A program made the translations under genes and the position numbers. The notes below the pieces were generated by a model, which saw only the letters and a program-made list of their open reading frames with translations, was not told where the DNA came from and did no database searches. From assembly GCA_003134995.1 (NCBI GenBank), contig PLDC01000028.1, positions 124,001 through 188,000 of the forward strand: a stretch of 64,000 nt of DNA, written 5' to 3'. Positions 52,880-62,258 of this stretch are shown here, piece by piece. Position 1 is the stretch's first letter. Every line of letters starts with the position of its first letter. Source of the stretch: Acidobacteriaceae bacterium. Lineage in GTDB: Bacteria; Acidobacteriota; Terriglobia; Terriglobales; Acidobacteriaceae.

Positions 52880-53320
52880 TCATGGTACTACGGGATACCA
52901 GTAGCCGATCAACTCCACCCGAAGCATAAACACGTTTTCCACAGCCCCATTGTGACATCTGACCTTGCGCCCACAATTTAATTCAGCGATGATGGTCGAG
53001 GCCGCAACGCCTCGTTGTAACGCAGCCAGCGGCGGACTAAGTCCTTTGCTGTCTGGATTTTAACCTCTAAGTCCTTTAGGCCCTAGATTTTGCGGGCCAA
53101 AACGTGCCTAACCCCATGACTCCAGATATCGAGGGGGGTGGGGAGGGGGTACCCGGTGGGTACAGACCGGGAGCATCCCTGACAGGGAGGGGCCGGCCCC
53201 AGGCTGAAAGTTCTTTGACAATTTAATAATGTGATCGTCCGGTCCAGTCCCGATTGACACGCCTCCGCCGCGTTCCTATACTTCTCCACGCTACGAGCTG
53301 CCCACCCGGGAAGGACCCCT
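52880..53320. other. gene-free stretch, mostly repeat copy 2
   Basis: Holds the inverted copy of the GGGTACCCCC element (52925-53155). The rest shows nothing beyond an upstream region for the next gene. Confidence 0.6.
52925..53155 (-). repeat. GGGTACCCCC element, copy 2 (inverted)
   Basis: Minus strand: GGGTACCCCCTCCCCACCCC, then CCCGCAAAATCTAGG, AAAGGACTTAGAGG and a repeat AAAGGACTTAGTCCG. It ends GCAAGGTCAGATGTCACAAT then GGGGCTGTGGAAA. Aligned with copy 1 at 49750-49980. Confidence 0.75.
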
Positions 53321-54430
53321 ATGAAAAAAAGCACAATGATTGTTTTCCTGATCACTGCCGTCACTTTCGCATTTGCCCAGACATCTTCGGCCGTTCAACA
53401 ACCCACACTCACTCCGCAAACCAGCGGCACAACGCAACTCTTCATCGCGGTCAGCCCCGTGAACTCCCAAATCGTGTGGGCAGCAGGAACGGGAGGAACC
53501 TACGCGCTAACCACGAACGGCGGAAATACCTGGACATCTGGTGTCGTTCCCGGAGCCGAAGAGTTGCAGTTCCGCGCTGTGCAAGGCGTGAGCGACAAAG
53601 TCGCCTATCTCATGTCGATTGGGAATTACACCGAGAGCTTCCGCATCTACCGAACCTACGATGGTGGCGCGACCTGGCATGTGCAGTTCACCAATCACGA
53701 CGTGAATGCGTTCTATGATTGCTTCGCCTTCTGGAAGCCAAACAATGGAATCGCGCACAGCGATTCCTTCAACGGAGTCTTCCCCGACCTGCGCGTCTAC
53801 AACGGACAGGATTGGCTTTCCATCTCGTCGAACATGCCTCCCGCGTTGCCGGGAGAAGCCTCATTCGCGGCCAGCGGAACCTGCATCACCACCGAGGGAG
53901 ACGACAATGCCTGGATCGCCACCGGCGGTTCAACCATCGCGCGCATTCTAGCCACAACCGATGGCGGAGACACGTGGAATGCCTATGACACACCGCTAGT
54001 CAGTTCGGCCTCTGCAGGCGGAGTCTCGGTCGCCTTCCGCGACGCGTCGCACGGCGTGCTCGGCGGCGGAGATTTATCCACCAACACCAGTGAGGAGATG
54101 GCAATATCAAGTGATGGCGGCCAAACTTGGACGCTCACCAACACACCACCCACGCCCGGGGCCATCTTCTGCCTAGCCTACGCGAACGGTCGACGACTCA
54201 ATAATGATAAGTATGCAGGGACGTCGGATAGCACATACGATCACACAGTCGTAGTCACCGCAGAAACCGAACCGGACTTCGACTCGGGTTCAGCCGCGTG
54301 GACTCCCGATGAAGGAACCACATGGTACACGCTACCCAATGTAAGCGGCTATTGGGCCGTCGCATTTGCCGATCCGCAACACGGATGGTTCGTGGGCAAC
54401 AACGGCCAGATCCTGAAGATCAGCTTCTAA
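53321..54430 (+). CDS. secreted YCF48/BNR-like beta-propeller protein
   Basis: 369 residues. Signal peptide MKKSTMIVFLITAVTFAFAQ. Asp-box-like turns recur: TTNGGNTWTSG, TYDGGATWHVQF, TTDGGDTWNAYD, SSDGGQTWTLT, TPDEGTTWYTL and a final DPQHGWFVGNNGQILKIS, the pattern of sialidase-like/YCF48 propellers. The enzyme activity, if any, is unknown; many such proteins are accessory or assembly factors. A strong terminator follows. Confidence 0.85.
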   Translation: MKKSTMIVFLITAVTFAFAQTSSAVQQPTLTPQTSGTTQLFIAVSPVNSQIVWAAGTGGTYALTTNGGNTWTSGVVPGAEELQFRAVQGVSDKVAYLMSIGNYTESFRIYRTYDGGATWHVQFTNHDVNAFYDCFAFWKPNNGIAHSDSFNGVFPDLRVYNGQDWLSISSNMPPALPGEASFAASGTCITTEGDDNAWIATGGSTIARILATTDGGDTWNAYDTPLVSSASAGGVSVAFRDASHGVLGGGDLSTNTSEEMAISSDGGQTWTLTNTPPTPGAIFCLAYANGRRLNNDKYAGTSDSTYDHTVVVTAETEPDFDSGSAAWTPDEGTTWYTLPNVSGYWAVAFADPQHGWFVGNNGQILKISF

Positions 54431-54443
54431 TCGGTTGCTGTGT

Positions 54444-54481
54444 GCAAGGCGGACACAAGTGTGTTCGCCTTGCGCGTTTTT
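54444..54481 (+). terminator. intrinsic terminator
   Basis: GCAAGGCGGACAC-aagt-GTGTTCGCCTTGC, 13 bp with one mismatch, then GCGTTTTT. It ends the YCF48-like gene. Confidence 0.85.
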
Positions 54482-54522
54482 ACAATTCAATCGCAGCCCG
54501 CGAAGCGCGAAGCGCCTAAGAT

Positions 54523-55944
54523 TTACTGGCGCTGTCCCAGAGAGCAATCGGGATTTACATTCTGAATGTAGATCCCATTGTTACCAGTTCGATCATCCTC
54601 AAACGCCACCGCCGCAATGCTGCCAGGAGCAATCGCTGCGACCAGCCGCGATTTATCTGCGAGCACCGAAGATACGGGAAACTGCGCGCACACCGTCGCA
54701 CCAGAATCGTCGAGCTTCGTCGCCTGTATCGTGGAAGATCCGTAGCTCTGCATATCGACCCAGAACACAAGCGCTCCGCTGCCCATCTGCACGGTCGAGA
54801 CAAAAATTTGCTGATCGGCGCCGAGCGGGACAATCGTGAGGCCGTCTGCGCCCCACTCCAACTCGCCCGTCGAGTTGAACTTCTGCCCGTAAACTCCGTT
54901 CAACACCTGGTTGGAATCCTCTTCGGTCCAGAACATGAATACTTCGTCGGTGGCCAAGCTGTAAGCCGCCGCGGGCGATACGCGCACGTTGATGGTATTG
55001 CCGGAGCCTGCCACGCCATTCTGCGGGAAAGCCGCGCTGCCATCGCTTCGGATGTGCTGCGCAAAGCACTGCAGAGTTGGAATGCTCGTGTACCACGCAA
55101 AGACTGCGCCGCCGTTTCCGTCATAGACGAAGTAAGGAAAATTGCCGAATTGCAGCGAACCCACATTGAAGATATTTACGTTGCCGCTTCCCCACAGCAG
55201 GCTGCCGGAAGACGAAACCTTATTCGTCCACAATTGGCTGTTGCTGCCAAATCCATCGTTGCTCACCCAAGAGACGATCACCGATCCATCGTCGGCGGCG
55301 TGCAGGTCGGCAAGCAGATAGTCGAATCCCGTTTGGCTGAACACAATGCCGCTGCCCCATTGTGCGACGCCATTCGCGCTTAGTTTTTGCAACACGACGT
55401 CACTATTGCTGGTCCACGCGACCACAATGTATCCGTCGCTCGTGCCCACGATCTTCGGCGCAGCGTTGAAGTCCGATCCGCTGGTCAGTTGCACGCCATG
55501 CCGTCCCCAGAGCGCATCGCCGTCCGGAGCCATTTTCGCGGCCGTGATTTGCTGATTCGAGATCCCCTCCCGCGTGTCGAGAAACGCGATGAGCGCATTG
55601 CCCGCCGTGTCAATGCCAAGGCCGTAGTCTTCGGTAGAGCTGTTGGTGAGATCCGCAACCATGATGCCGCCCTGCGGAAATTTCTGCACTCCGCCGGAAC
55701 TCAAGCGCTGATAGAAAACGTCATAGCCCTGAGGATGCGAAGTGGCCGGATTCGAATCGAACCAGCTCGAGTACCAACCAATTTGCTTGAGCGGCAAAAG
55801 TTTAGGCTGCACCTGGTCGCTGCCGTTCGGGTTGGCGGCCAGCGCGAGGTTGACCATTGGATCAGAAGACCACTGCGCCCACGCGCAAGAAGTGCAAGCC
55901 ATCGCCAATAATGCGGCAGCTGAAATGCGAAAAAGTTTTTTCAT
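54523..55944 (-). CDS. secreted protein with propeller-like repeats
   Basis: 473 residues. Signal peptide (ISAAALLAMACTSCAWAQ). The body repeats strands of the type VVLQKLSANGVAQWGSGIVF, TNKVSSSGSLLWGSGNVNI and GVYGQKFNSTGELEWGADGL, each with a W-G/D-G turn every ~55-60 residues. This looks like a beta-propeller. Not identified further. Convergent with the YCF48-like gene. Confidence 0.72.
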   Translation of the reverse strand: MKKLFRISAAALLAMACTSCAWAQWSSDPMVNLALAANPNGSDQVQPKLLPLKQIGWYSSWFDSNPATSHPQGYDVFYQRLSSGGVQKFPQGGIMVADLTNSSTEDYGLGIDTAGNALIAFLDTREGISNQQITAAKMAPDGDALWGRHGVQLTSGSDFNAAPKIVGTSDGYIVVAWTSNSDVVLQKLSANGVAQWGSGIVFSQTGFDYLLADLHAADDGSVIVSWVSNDGFGSNSQLWTNKVSSSGSLLWGSGNVNIFNVGSLQFGNFPYFVYDGNGGAVFAWYTSIPTLQCFAQHIRSDGSAAFPQNGVAGSGNTINVRVSPAAAYSLATDEVFMFWTEEDSNQVLNGVYGQKFNSTGELEWGADGLTIVPLGADQQIFVSTVQMGSGALVFWVDMQSYGSSTIQATKLDDSGATVCAQFPVSSVLADKSRLVAAIAPGSIAAVAFEDDRTGNNGIYIQNVNPDCSLGQRQ

Positions 55945-56072
55945 TGATTTCCCCTGGGAGTCTGGCTCAAGTTTGGAACCGAGCCTCAGGCAGCCTACTA
56001 TCTGCCGAATGCCGCGTCAATCAAGGAGTTCCGGGCATGATGTGCCCGTGTGCGATCACTCGGCGCGATCGC

Positions 56073-57029
56073 TCACGGCTGAAACACCAATCGCGTGCCT
56101 TGTTCCGAACTGTTCCAGAGTTTCTCGACATCGATGAGCGGCGCTGTCTTCATCTTGAAGGCGAATGGCTGCGCCGCGGCGGTCTTGAAGAAGTCCTGAA
56201 CCGCCGCACGCAGTTGTTCGAGCGAGGCGCTGCCTAAACCGCTGCCCATCAGTTCCAACCCCGAACTGCGCAGAGCGGCCGCTTCCAAACGAATGCTCGC
56301 ACCCGCGCTTGCACCAATCTGAATAAACCGTACTCGCGCTGCCCTGCGCGATCCCTTTTGTGAAATCGCTTCGAGCAAGCACTCCGCCGGATGTCCCCAC
56401 AGATAGTCGAGCACCACATCTACGCCTTCTTTTGCGTACTCGTTTCGAAACGCAGCGACGAGAGAATCGTCTTCCTGATCAAGCGGGATAACCGCATCTG
56501 CGCCGAGTTCTTTCAGCGTTTCCAACGCTTGCGGGTTGCGACCTGCCGCAGTCACACGACGCGCTCCCAGGCGTTTCGCGATTTGCACTGCCAGCTTTCC
56601 GGCAACGCCCGTTGCGCCGAGAATCGTTACACTCTCCCCTGCGACGAACTTCGCACGCCCCATCAGCGCCGCCCACGAAGACATCGCAGGATTGGCAATC
56701 CCCGCTGCAGTCGCGTCATCCAGCCCATCAGGCAGCGGGATGCACATCCAACTCGTGAGGGAGCGCTCTGCGAACGTACCGAACGGACTGCGCGCCATTC
56801 CGAAAAAAACACGCGACCCATCCTCCAGCCTTCCTACGCCGTCTAGTCCTGGCATGAACGGCAACTCTCCCGTGCTGCCGTAGTGCGTGCCGCTTGCCAG
56901 CGACTTCACAATAGGATGCAGACCGACAGCAGTTACAGTCACAAGCTTTTCCCCTTCCCCGGGAACGGGATCGGCGAAGGTGGTATAACGAGGCGGCTTG
57001 TCGAAGGCGGTAACCACGGCAGCTTGCAT
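56073..57029 (-). CDS. quinone oxidoreductase-like medium-chain dehydrogenase
   Basis: 318 residues. GroES-like start with LVTVTAVGLHPIVKSLASGT and FMPGLDGVGRLEDGSRVFFG; the nucleotide site VTILGATGVAGKLAVQIAK (GxxGxxG). No zinc cysteines in the expected places, so it is a zinc-free MDR of the quinone-reductase kind acting on NAD(P)H. Substrate unknown. Divergent from eutB. Confidence 0.86.
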   Translation of the reverse strand: MQAAVVTAFDKPPRYTTFADPVPGEGEKLVTVTAVGLHPIVKSLASGTHYGSTGELPFMPGLDGVGRLEDGSRVFFGMARSPFGTFAERSLTSWMCIPLPDGLDDATAAGIANPAMSSWAALMGRAKFVAGESVTILGATGVAGKLAVQIAKRLGARRVTAAGRNPQALETLKELGADAVIPLDQEDDSLVAAFRNEYAKEGVDVVLDYLWGHPAECLLEAISQKGSRRAARVRFIQIGASAGASIRLEAAALRSSGLELMGSGLGSASLEQLRAAVQDFFKTAAAQPFAFKMKTAPLIDVEKLWNSSEQGTRLVFQP

Positions 57030-57183
57030 ATGATTTTCCTTAGCTCAGTAACAGTAAATCTTGATGGTCGTGATCTGCAAGGATGCGAGTTCTTTCCGCT
57101 CAGCGCTCACGCAACGGCTAAAGCGAAATTATTCCTGGCCTTCCGTTTTTCGATAACATAGATTACCGCGCAGAGGCAATCCC

Positions 57184-58575
57184 ATGATCGAGCGCTTCGA
57201 CTTCTCCGATCTCCGCGAACTGTTCGCCAAAGCCAACGAGGAGAAATCTGGCGACCAGTTGGCAGGGATCGCCGCGCGGTCAGAACGAGAGCGAGTCGCC
57301 GCGAAAAGAAAACTCGCTGACTTGCCACTCGATGAAATCGTCCAGCGTCCGCTGATCGATCCTTCGAACGACGATGTGACGCGCCTCATTCTTGGAACGT
57401 ACGACCAGCAGGCTTTCTATCCCCTTGCAAGCATGACCGTCGGAGAATTTCGCGAGTTCCTTCTTGATGACCGAACCGCCGACATTCAGATACAGCAGAT
57501 TCAGAGCGCCATCATTCCTGAAATCGCCGCCGCGGTGGCCAAGCTGATGAGCAATAAAGATCTCGTGCTGGCGGCCGCGCGAATTCGCAACGTTACCCGC
57601 TGCCGCAACACCATGGGCGAGCGCGGAGTGCTCGGCATCCGCGCGCAACCCAATCATCCTGCCGACGATATCGGAGGCATTCTTCTGTCTGCCTTTGAGG
57701 GACTGCTCTACGGATGCGGAGATGCGGTGATCGGCGTGAATCCGGCGACGGATTCGGTAGCTACGGTCAGTTCGATTCTCATCGCTCTGAATCGACTGGT
57801 CGACGCTTACGAAATTCCGACGCAGACTTGTTGCCTGGCGCACATCACCACGCAACTCGCCGCGTTAAATCAAGGAGCGCCGGTCGATCTTCTTTTTCAA
57901 TCCGTCGCAGGTACGGAAGCCGCCAATCGAAGCTTCGGAATCACTTTGAACATGCTGCGCGAGGGCCAGCAGCAGGTGCTCGAGCATCATCGGCAGCGAG
58001 ACGTTCGCTGGATTGGTGATAACGTAATGTACTTCGAAACCGGCCAGGGCAGCGCGCTCTCGGCCGAGGCGCATCACGGAGTTGATCAACTCACGCTGGA
58101 GGCTCGCGCCTACGGGGTCGCGCGCGCCTTCCAGCCTTTTCTCGTTAACAGCGTCGTAGGATTTATTGGGCCGGAATATTTGGCGGACGAACGGCAGATT
58201 ATTCGTGCTGGCCTTGAAGATCACTTCATGGGCAAACTGCTCGGTTTGCCCATGGGTTGCGACGTTTGCTACACCAATCACGCCGCAGCCGACCAGAACT
58301 CCGCCGATAATCTGCTGCTGCTCTTGACCGCTGCCGGCTGCAACTATTTCATGGGCGTTCCGTGTTCCGACGACGTGATGCTGAATTATCAATCGACCAG
58401 CTATCACGACGCGTTGGCGGCGCGCCGACTTTTTCATCTTCAACCGGCTCCGGAGTTTCTCGCGTGGCTTCAGAACATGGGAATCTATCGCGGTGACGAA
58501 CCGGCATCTCTCGATTCATCTGTACGGAAACAGTTGATGCGCGGCCTGGAGTCGTCCTTGGAGAAGGCGATCTGA
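57184..58575 (+). CDS. eutB: ethanolamine ammonia-lyase large subunit
   Basis: 463 residues. TIM-barrel catalytic subunit: RCRNTMGERGVLGIRAQPNH, GCGDAVIGVNPATDSV, NDAVIG-like, VGFIGPEYLADERQIIRAGL, DHFMGKLLGLPMGCDVCYTN, with the Glu and Arg of the active site in these parts. With EutC it splits ethanolamine to acetaldehyde and ammonia using adenosylcobalamin. No microcompartment shell or reactivase gene is in the window. Confidence 0.95.
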   Translation: MIERFDFSDLRELFAKANEEKSGDQLAGIAARSERERVAAKRKLADLPLDEIVQRPLIDPSNDDVTRLILGTYDQQAFYPLASMTVGEFREFLLDDRTADIQIQQIQSAIIPEIAAAVAKLMSNKDLVLAAARIRNVTRCRNTMGERGVLGIRAQPNHPADDIGGILLSAFEGLLYGCGDAVIGVNPATDSVATVSSILIALNRLVDAYEIPTQTCCLAHITTQLAALNQGAPVDLLFQSVAGTEAANRSFGITLNMLREGQQQVLEHHRQRDVRWIGDNVMYFETGQGSALSAEAHHGVDQLTLEARAYGVARAFQPFLVNSVVGFIGPEYLADERQIIRAGLEDHFMGKLLGLPMGCDVCYTNHAAADQNSADNLLLLLTAAGCNYFMGVPCSDDVMLNYQSTSYHDALAARRLFHLQPAPEFLAWLQNMGIYRGDEPASLDSSVRKQLMRGLESSLEKAI

Positions 58576-59391
58576 ATGACAGCCGCCGAAAACAGAGACG
58601 AAGACAACAACGGAGGCCGTCTCGCCCAGCGCAACGACTTGCCGGAGTTGTTGAAGAAGCTGCGCGCGCAAACTCCCGCGCGCTTACTCGCAGGCCGCAG
58701 TGGAGCAGCGTATCGAACGAGCACTCAACTGGATTTGCGCGAAGCGCAGGCCACCGCCCGAGATGCCGTCCGTGCGGAGCTAAATCTGGTCGCGGATCTC
58801 GGCGAGGATTTCTTGCGCAAGTGGAATCTGTTCGAAGTCTTTTCGCGGGCAGCCAGCAAAGACGAATATCTCCTGCGCCCGGACTTGGGTCGTCAACTGA
58901 GTGAAGCGTCCCGCGAGGATCTCATCAACCGATGCGTTCCCGAACAAGATTTGCAAATCGCTATCGGTGATGGGCTTTCTGTAACCGCCGTCGGGAAGCA
59001 AATCCCTCGACTGTTGCCGCTCCTTTGCGCGGGCGCGCAGGCTCGAGGCTGGAGCATCGGTTCGATACCGGCAATTCACCACTGCCGCGTAGGCATTCTC
59101 AACGAGCTCGGCGAGTTGCTGAAGCCCACAGTCGTCGTCCTTCTGATTGGAGAGCGGCCTGGCTTGGCAACTGCCGAGAGCCTCTCCGCTTACATGGCAT
59201 ACCGGCCGAAAACTTCCGACACTGACGCCAACCGAAACCTTATTTCGAATATTCATGCTCGCGGCGTTGGCCCCGAGCACGCCGCTCAGCGCATTCTGAA
59301 TCTCGCCACCCTGATGATGAAAACTCGCGAGAGCGGCTTCCAGCTTCGAGAAGAGCTGGAGAACCAAACCGCGCACCCGCGCCTTCCTTAA
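58576..59391 (+). CDS. eutC: ethanolamine ammonia-lyase small subunit
   Basis: 271 residues, beginning directly after the eutB stop. ARLLAGRSGAAYRTSTQLDL in the N-terminal half and VVLLIGERPGLATAESLSAY and SDTDANRNLISNIHARGVGP in the cobalamin-binding half match EutC. The first ~40 residues are a flexible N-terminal arm. Coupled with eutB. Confidence 0.94.
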   Translation: MTAAENRDEDNNGGRLAQRNDLPELLKKLRAQTPARLLAGRSGAAYRTSTQLDLREAQATARDAVRAELNLVADLGEDFLRKWNLFEVFSRAASKDEYLLRPDLGRQLSEASREDLINRCVPEQDLQIAIGDGLSVTAVGKQIPRLLPLLCAGAQARGWSIGSIPAIHHCRVGILNELGELLKPTVVVLLIGERPGLATAESLSAYMAYRPKTSDTDANRNLISNIHARGVGPEHAAQRILNLATLMMKTRESGFQLREELENQTAHPRLP

Positions 59392-59437
59392 ATTTGATAA
59401 CTTTACGAGGACGACAGGCCCCACTTGGAGAACGCCA

Positions 59438-60907
59438 ATGACTCACCCGACTTCGCGCAGAAGCTTTTTAGAATTGTCCGCAATGGGATTAGCTGCAGCC
59501 GTTATTCCTGACGCGGTGCAGCCAGCAAGCGCCGCGACGATAAGACCCGCTGGAATGACAAACTCCTCTGCGAACGAATCGCCGAATAGCCCGGAGATTT
59601 CCGTTTGGGAAACATCCGGCGACCAACGATTCGCCTCCGCTCCGCAAATTACTTGGCGTTCCGCAGCGAAGAAGCCGTCGGCCGATCAGATCCATCTCAA
59701 CCCCTGGACAAAATTCCAGGAGATCCTGGGATTCGGTGGAGCTTTTACGGACGCTGCCTGCTACACCTTCAATCGACTTGCGCCCGCTGAGCGCGAGAAA
59801 CTCTTCCATGAATTCTTCCATCCATCAGAAATGGGACTCAGTGTTGGCCGCATCTGCGTGGGATCGAGCGATTACTCGACCAAGCTTTACAGCTACGATG
59901 ACGGCGAGGCCGACCCCGATCTTGCGCGATTTTCCATCGAGCACGACCGGGAGTACATTCTTCCCATGCTGCGCGAAGCGCGCAAGGCCAATCCTGATCT
60001 GTTTCTATTTTCCTCGCCCTGGAGCCCGCCCGGCTGGATGAAATTCAACGGCACAATGCTGGGCGGGTCGATGCGCAATCATTACTTTCTGGTTTATGCG
60101 AATTATTATCTGAAGTTTCTGCAAGGCTATGCGGCCGAAGGCGTGCCGGTGCAGGCGCTGACTACGCAGAATGAAGTCGACACCGACCAGGATGGGAAAA
60201 TGCCCGCGTGCATCTGGCCGCAGGAGTATGAAATTAAATTTCTCCGAGATCATCTCGGCCCACTTCTTGAGAGCACCGGCCTGAAAACTAAAATCTGGCT
60301 GCTTGACCATAACTACAATCTCTGGGGACGCGTCGTCGATTCGCTCGAAGATGAGAAGCTCCGCAAGTACGTCAACGCGGTTGCCTGGCACGGGTATGTT
60401 GGCACGCCCGACATGATGAGCAAGGCCCACGATGTTTATCCCGAAGCCGAGATGCATTGGACCGAAGGCGGCCCCGACTATACAGAGCCCGGCTATCTCA
60501 CGGATTGGTGCAAGTGGGGCGCGACCTTCAGCGACGTTCTGCGCAACTGGTGCCGCTCGATCACTGCGTGGAATCTGGCTCTCGATGAGCGCGGGCGCCC
60601 CAATATTGGACCGTTCCCTTGCGGCGGCGTAGTTACGATTAATTCGCAGACACGAGAGATTACTCGCAGCGGGCAATACTGGGCCTTGGCTCACTATGCG
60701 CGCGGAGTCCGACGTGGAGCGCGCCGGTTTGAATCCCAGAGCGCCGCTGCTGACTTGCGGCATGTGGCGTTGGAAAATCCAGATGGACAAAAAGTATTGG
60801 TGGTCACAAATCCGGGACCGGCGAAGACAATCGAATTGCGGCTGGCGAATAAGGCGGCGACGGTTTCGCTTAAGAATAATTCTTTAACTACCTTGACCTG
60901 GAAGTAG
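59438..60907 (+). CDS. GH30-family glycosidase (glucosylceramidase-like), Tat-exported
   Basis: 489 residues. N-terminus SRRSFLELSAMGLAAAVIPD with twin Arg suits a Tat signal. The body has GFGGAFTDAACYTFNRL (barrel start), acid/base Glu in ALTTQNEVDTDQDG and nucleophile Glu in MHWTEGGPDY. A C-terminal beta domain follows. GH30 enzymes cut beta-linked glucosyl, xylosyl or related units; which one is unknown. Starts 46 bases after eutC. Confidence 0.93.
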   Translation: MTHPTSRRSFLELSAMGLAAAVIPDAVQPASAATIRPAGMTNSSANESPNSPEISVWETSGDQRFASAPQITWRSAAKKPSADQIHLNPWTKFQEILGFGGAFTDAACYTFNRLAPAEREKLFHEFFHPSEMGLSVGRICVGSSDYSTKLYSYDDGEADPDLARFSIEHDREYILPMLREARKANPDLFLFSSPWSPPGWMKFNGTMLGGSMRNHYFLVYANYYLKFLQGYAAEGVPVQALTTQNEVDTDQDGKMPACIWPQEYEIKFLRDHLGPLLESTGLKTKIWLLDHNYNLWGRVVDSLEDEKLRKYVNAVAWHGYVGTPDMMSKAHDVYPEAEMHWTEGGPDYTEPGYLTDWCKWGATFSDVLRNWCRSITAWNLALDERGRPNIGPFPCGGVVTINSQTREITRSGQYWALAHYARGVRRGARRFESQSAAADLRHVALENPDGQKVLVVTNPGPAKTIELRLANKAATVSLKNNSLTTLTWK

Positions 60908-60921
60908 TCTTTTGTTTCTCC

Positions 60922-62061
60922 ATGAAAATTTCAACGGGAAGGTTGCTGCTGGGGCTGGGCGCGTTAGTTTGGCTGACCGGGTGCGCTCAGATGGAGCCAC
61001 CGATGCCTCCTTCACTTGAGGTGCCGAAGGCACCTTCTGATCTGCGCGCCGCGCGCAAAGGCGACAAAGTTACTCTTACGTGGACGATTCCTGCGCGCAC
61101 TACGGACCGGCAGAGGGTGCGGTATTTGGGTAAGACGCGGGTGTGCCGGAGCGTTGACGCTACTAAGCTTGACCCTGCTCTGAAGCAATGCGATGGGCCG
61201 ATTGCGGAGGTTGCTCCGCCGGCGGATTTTGCGGCGACTAATAAATCTTCGTCTGCGAAGAAACTTACGGCCAGCTTTATTGACAATCTGCCTTCGGCTG
61301 TTGAGCTGGGAAATCCTACTGGGTTTGCGACTTATGCGGTTGAAGTGCTGAACGCTGCGGGACGCGCGGCCGGAGTTTCGAATCTGGCGCGAGTGCCGCT
61401 GGTTCCCGTGTTGCCTCCTGTAAATGGATTTGCCGCTCGCGCTACCGGTCAGGGCGTGCTGATCTCCTGGGAGTGTCCAGCGGGTTCGAGCAGACGCAGT
61501 GGCGTGAAATATTTGTTTCGGATTTACCGGCATCTCGAGTCGAGCGCCAGCGCTACTCGAATTGCTGAGATTGATGCAACGGATTGTGCCGCCGGGTTGG
61601 GAGCGACGAAGAATCCAAACTCGTTTCTTGATCAGACCGTTGAGTGGGAGAAGACATATTTTTATCGTGGGACCGGCGTGAGCGCGGTTGAGGCTGCGGG
61701 GAAGCAGGCCGTACAAGTGGAGGGTGATGATACGGCCGACGTGAAAGTGTCGGCGCATGATGTGTTTCCTCCCGCGGTGCCTTCGGGGTTGCAGGCTGTG
61801 TTTTCCGGGCCGGGGCAGGAGGCGTTCATCGATTTGATTTGGTCCCCGGTTACGGATGTGGATCTTGATGGGTACGACGTGTATCGCCATGAGGAAGGTT
61901 CAGCAGCGGCGGTTAAGGTGAATGCGGCGCCGGTGAAGATTCCGGCGTTTCGGGATTCGCAGATAATCTCAGGGAAGACTTATTTTTATTCGGTGTCGGC
62001 AGTGGATTTGCGGGGGAATGAGAGCGCACGATCGGAGGAAGCTAGCGAGAGCGTGCCTTAA
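60922..62061 (+). CDS. lipoprotein with fibronectin type III domains
   Basis: 379 residues. Lipobox LVWLTGCAQ. Two to three FN3-like domains: APSDLRAARKGDKVTLTWTI, VNGFAARATGQGVLISWECP, and VPSGLQAVFSGPGQEAFIDL (IWSPVTDVDLDGYDVYRHEE), each with the Trp and Tyr of the fold. Outer-membrane or periplasmic surface protein. 14 bases after the GH30 gene, so one transcript is likely. Confidence 0.85.
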   Translation: MKISTGRLLLGLGALVWLTGCAQMEPPMPPSLEVPKAPSDLRAARKGDKVTLTWTIPARTTDRQRVRYLGKTRVCRSVDATKLDPALKQCDGPIAEVAPPADFAATNKSSSAKKLTASFIDNLPSAVELGNPTGFATYAVEVLNAAGRAAGVSNLARVPLVPVLPPVNGFAARATGQGVLISWECPAGSSRRSGVKYLFRIYRHLESSASATRIAEIDATDCAAGLGATKNPNSFLDQTVEWEKTYFYRGTGVSAVEAAGKQAVQVEGDDTADVKVSAHDVFPPAVPSGLQAVFSGPGQEAFIDLIWSPVTDVDLDGYDVYRHEEGSAAAVKVNAAPVKIPAFRDSQIISGKTYFYSVSAVDLRGNESARSEEASESVP

Positions 62062-62167
62062 GAGGATTTTTCACTTGCGTAGTTCGTGACTGAAACGCAG
62101 CGGCCCGAGTAGATCGCGCGCGATTATAGAAACGCCTTGCGCGGCCGGAGGTGGGGCGAGCTGAGAG

Positions 62168-62203
62168 GGGTCCTTCGACTCCGAAACGCTCAGGATGACA
62201 GAG
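62168..62203. repeat. dispersed aggatgacag repeat
   Basis: GGGTCCTTCGACTCCGAAAC then GCTCAGGATGACAGAG; same family as at 13188. Confidence 0.65.
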
Positions 62204-62258
62204 TCGCATGCTCTTGCTTCGGGTGACAGAGTTAAGGGATGCGTGGTTAGATAGTTTT

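Noticed and set aside
53083-53364. 93-residue minus-strand ORF
   Set aside because: Runs through repeat copy 2 and the start region of the next gene; no family resemblance.
57030-57183. Possible cobalamin riboswitch before eutB
   Set aside because: Gap is only about 150 bases and shows no B12-box-like GCCACTG sequence.
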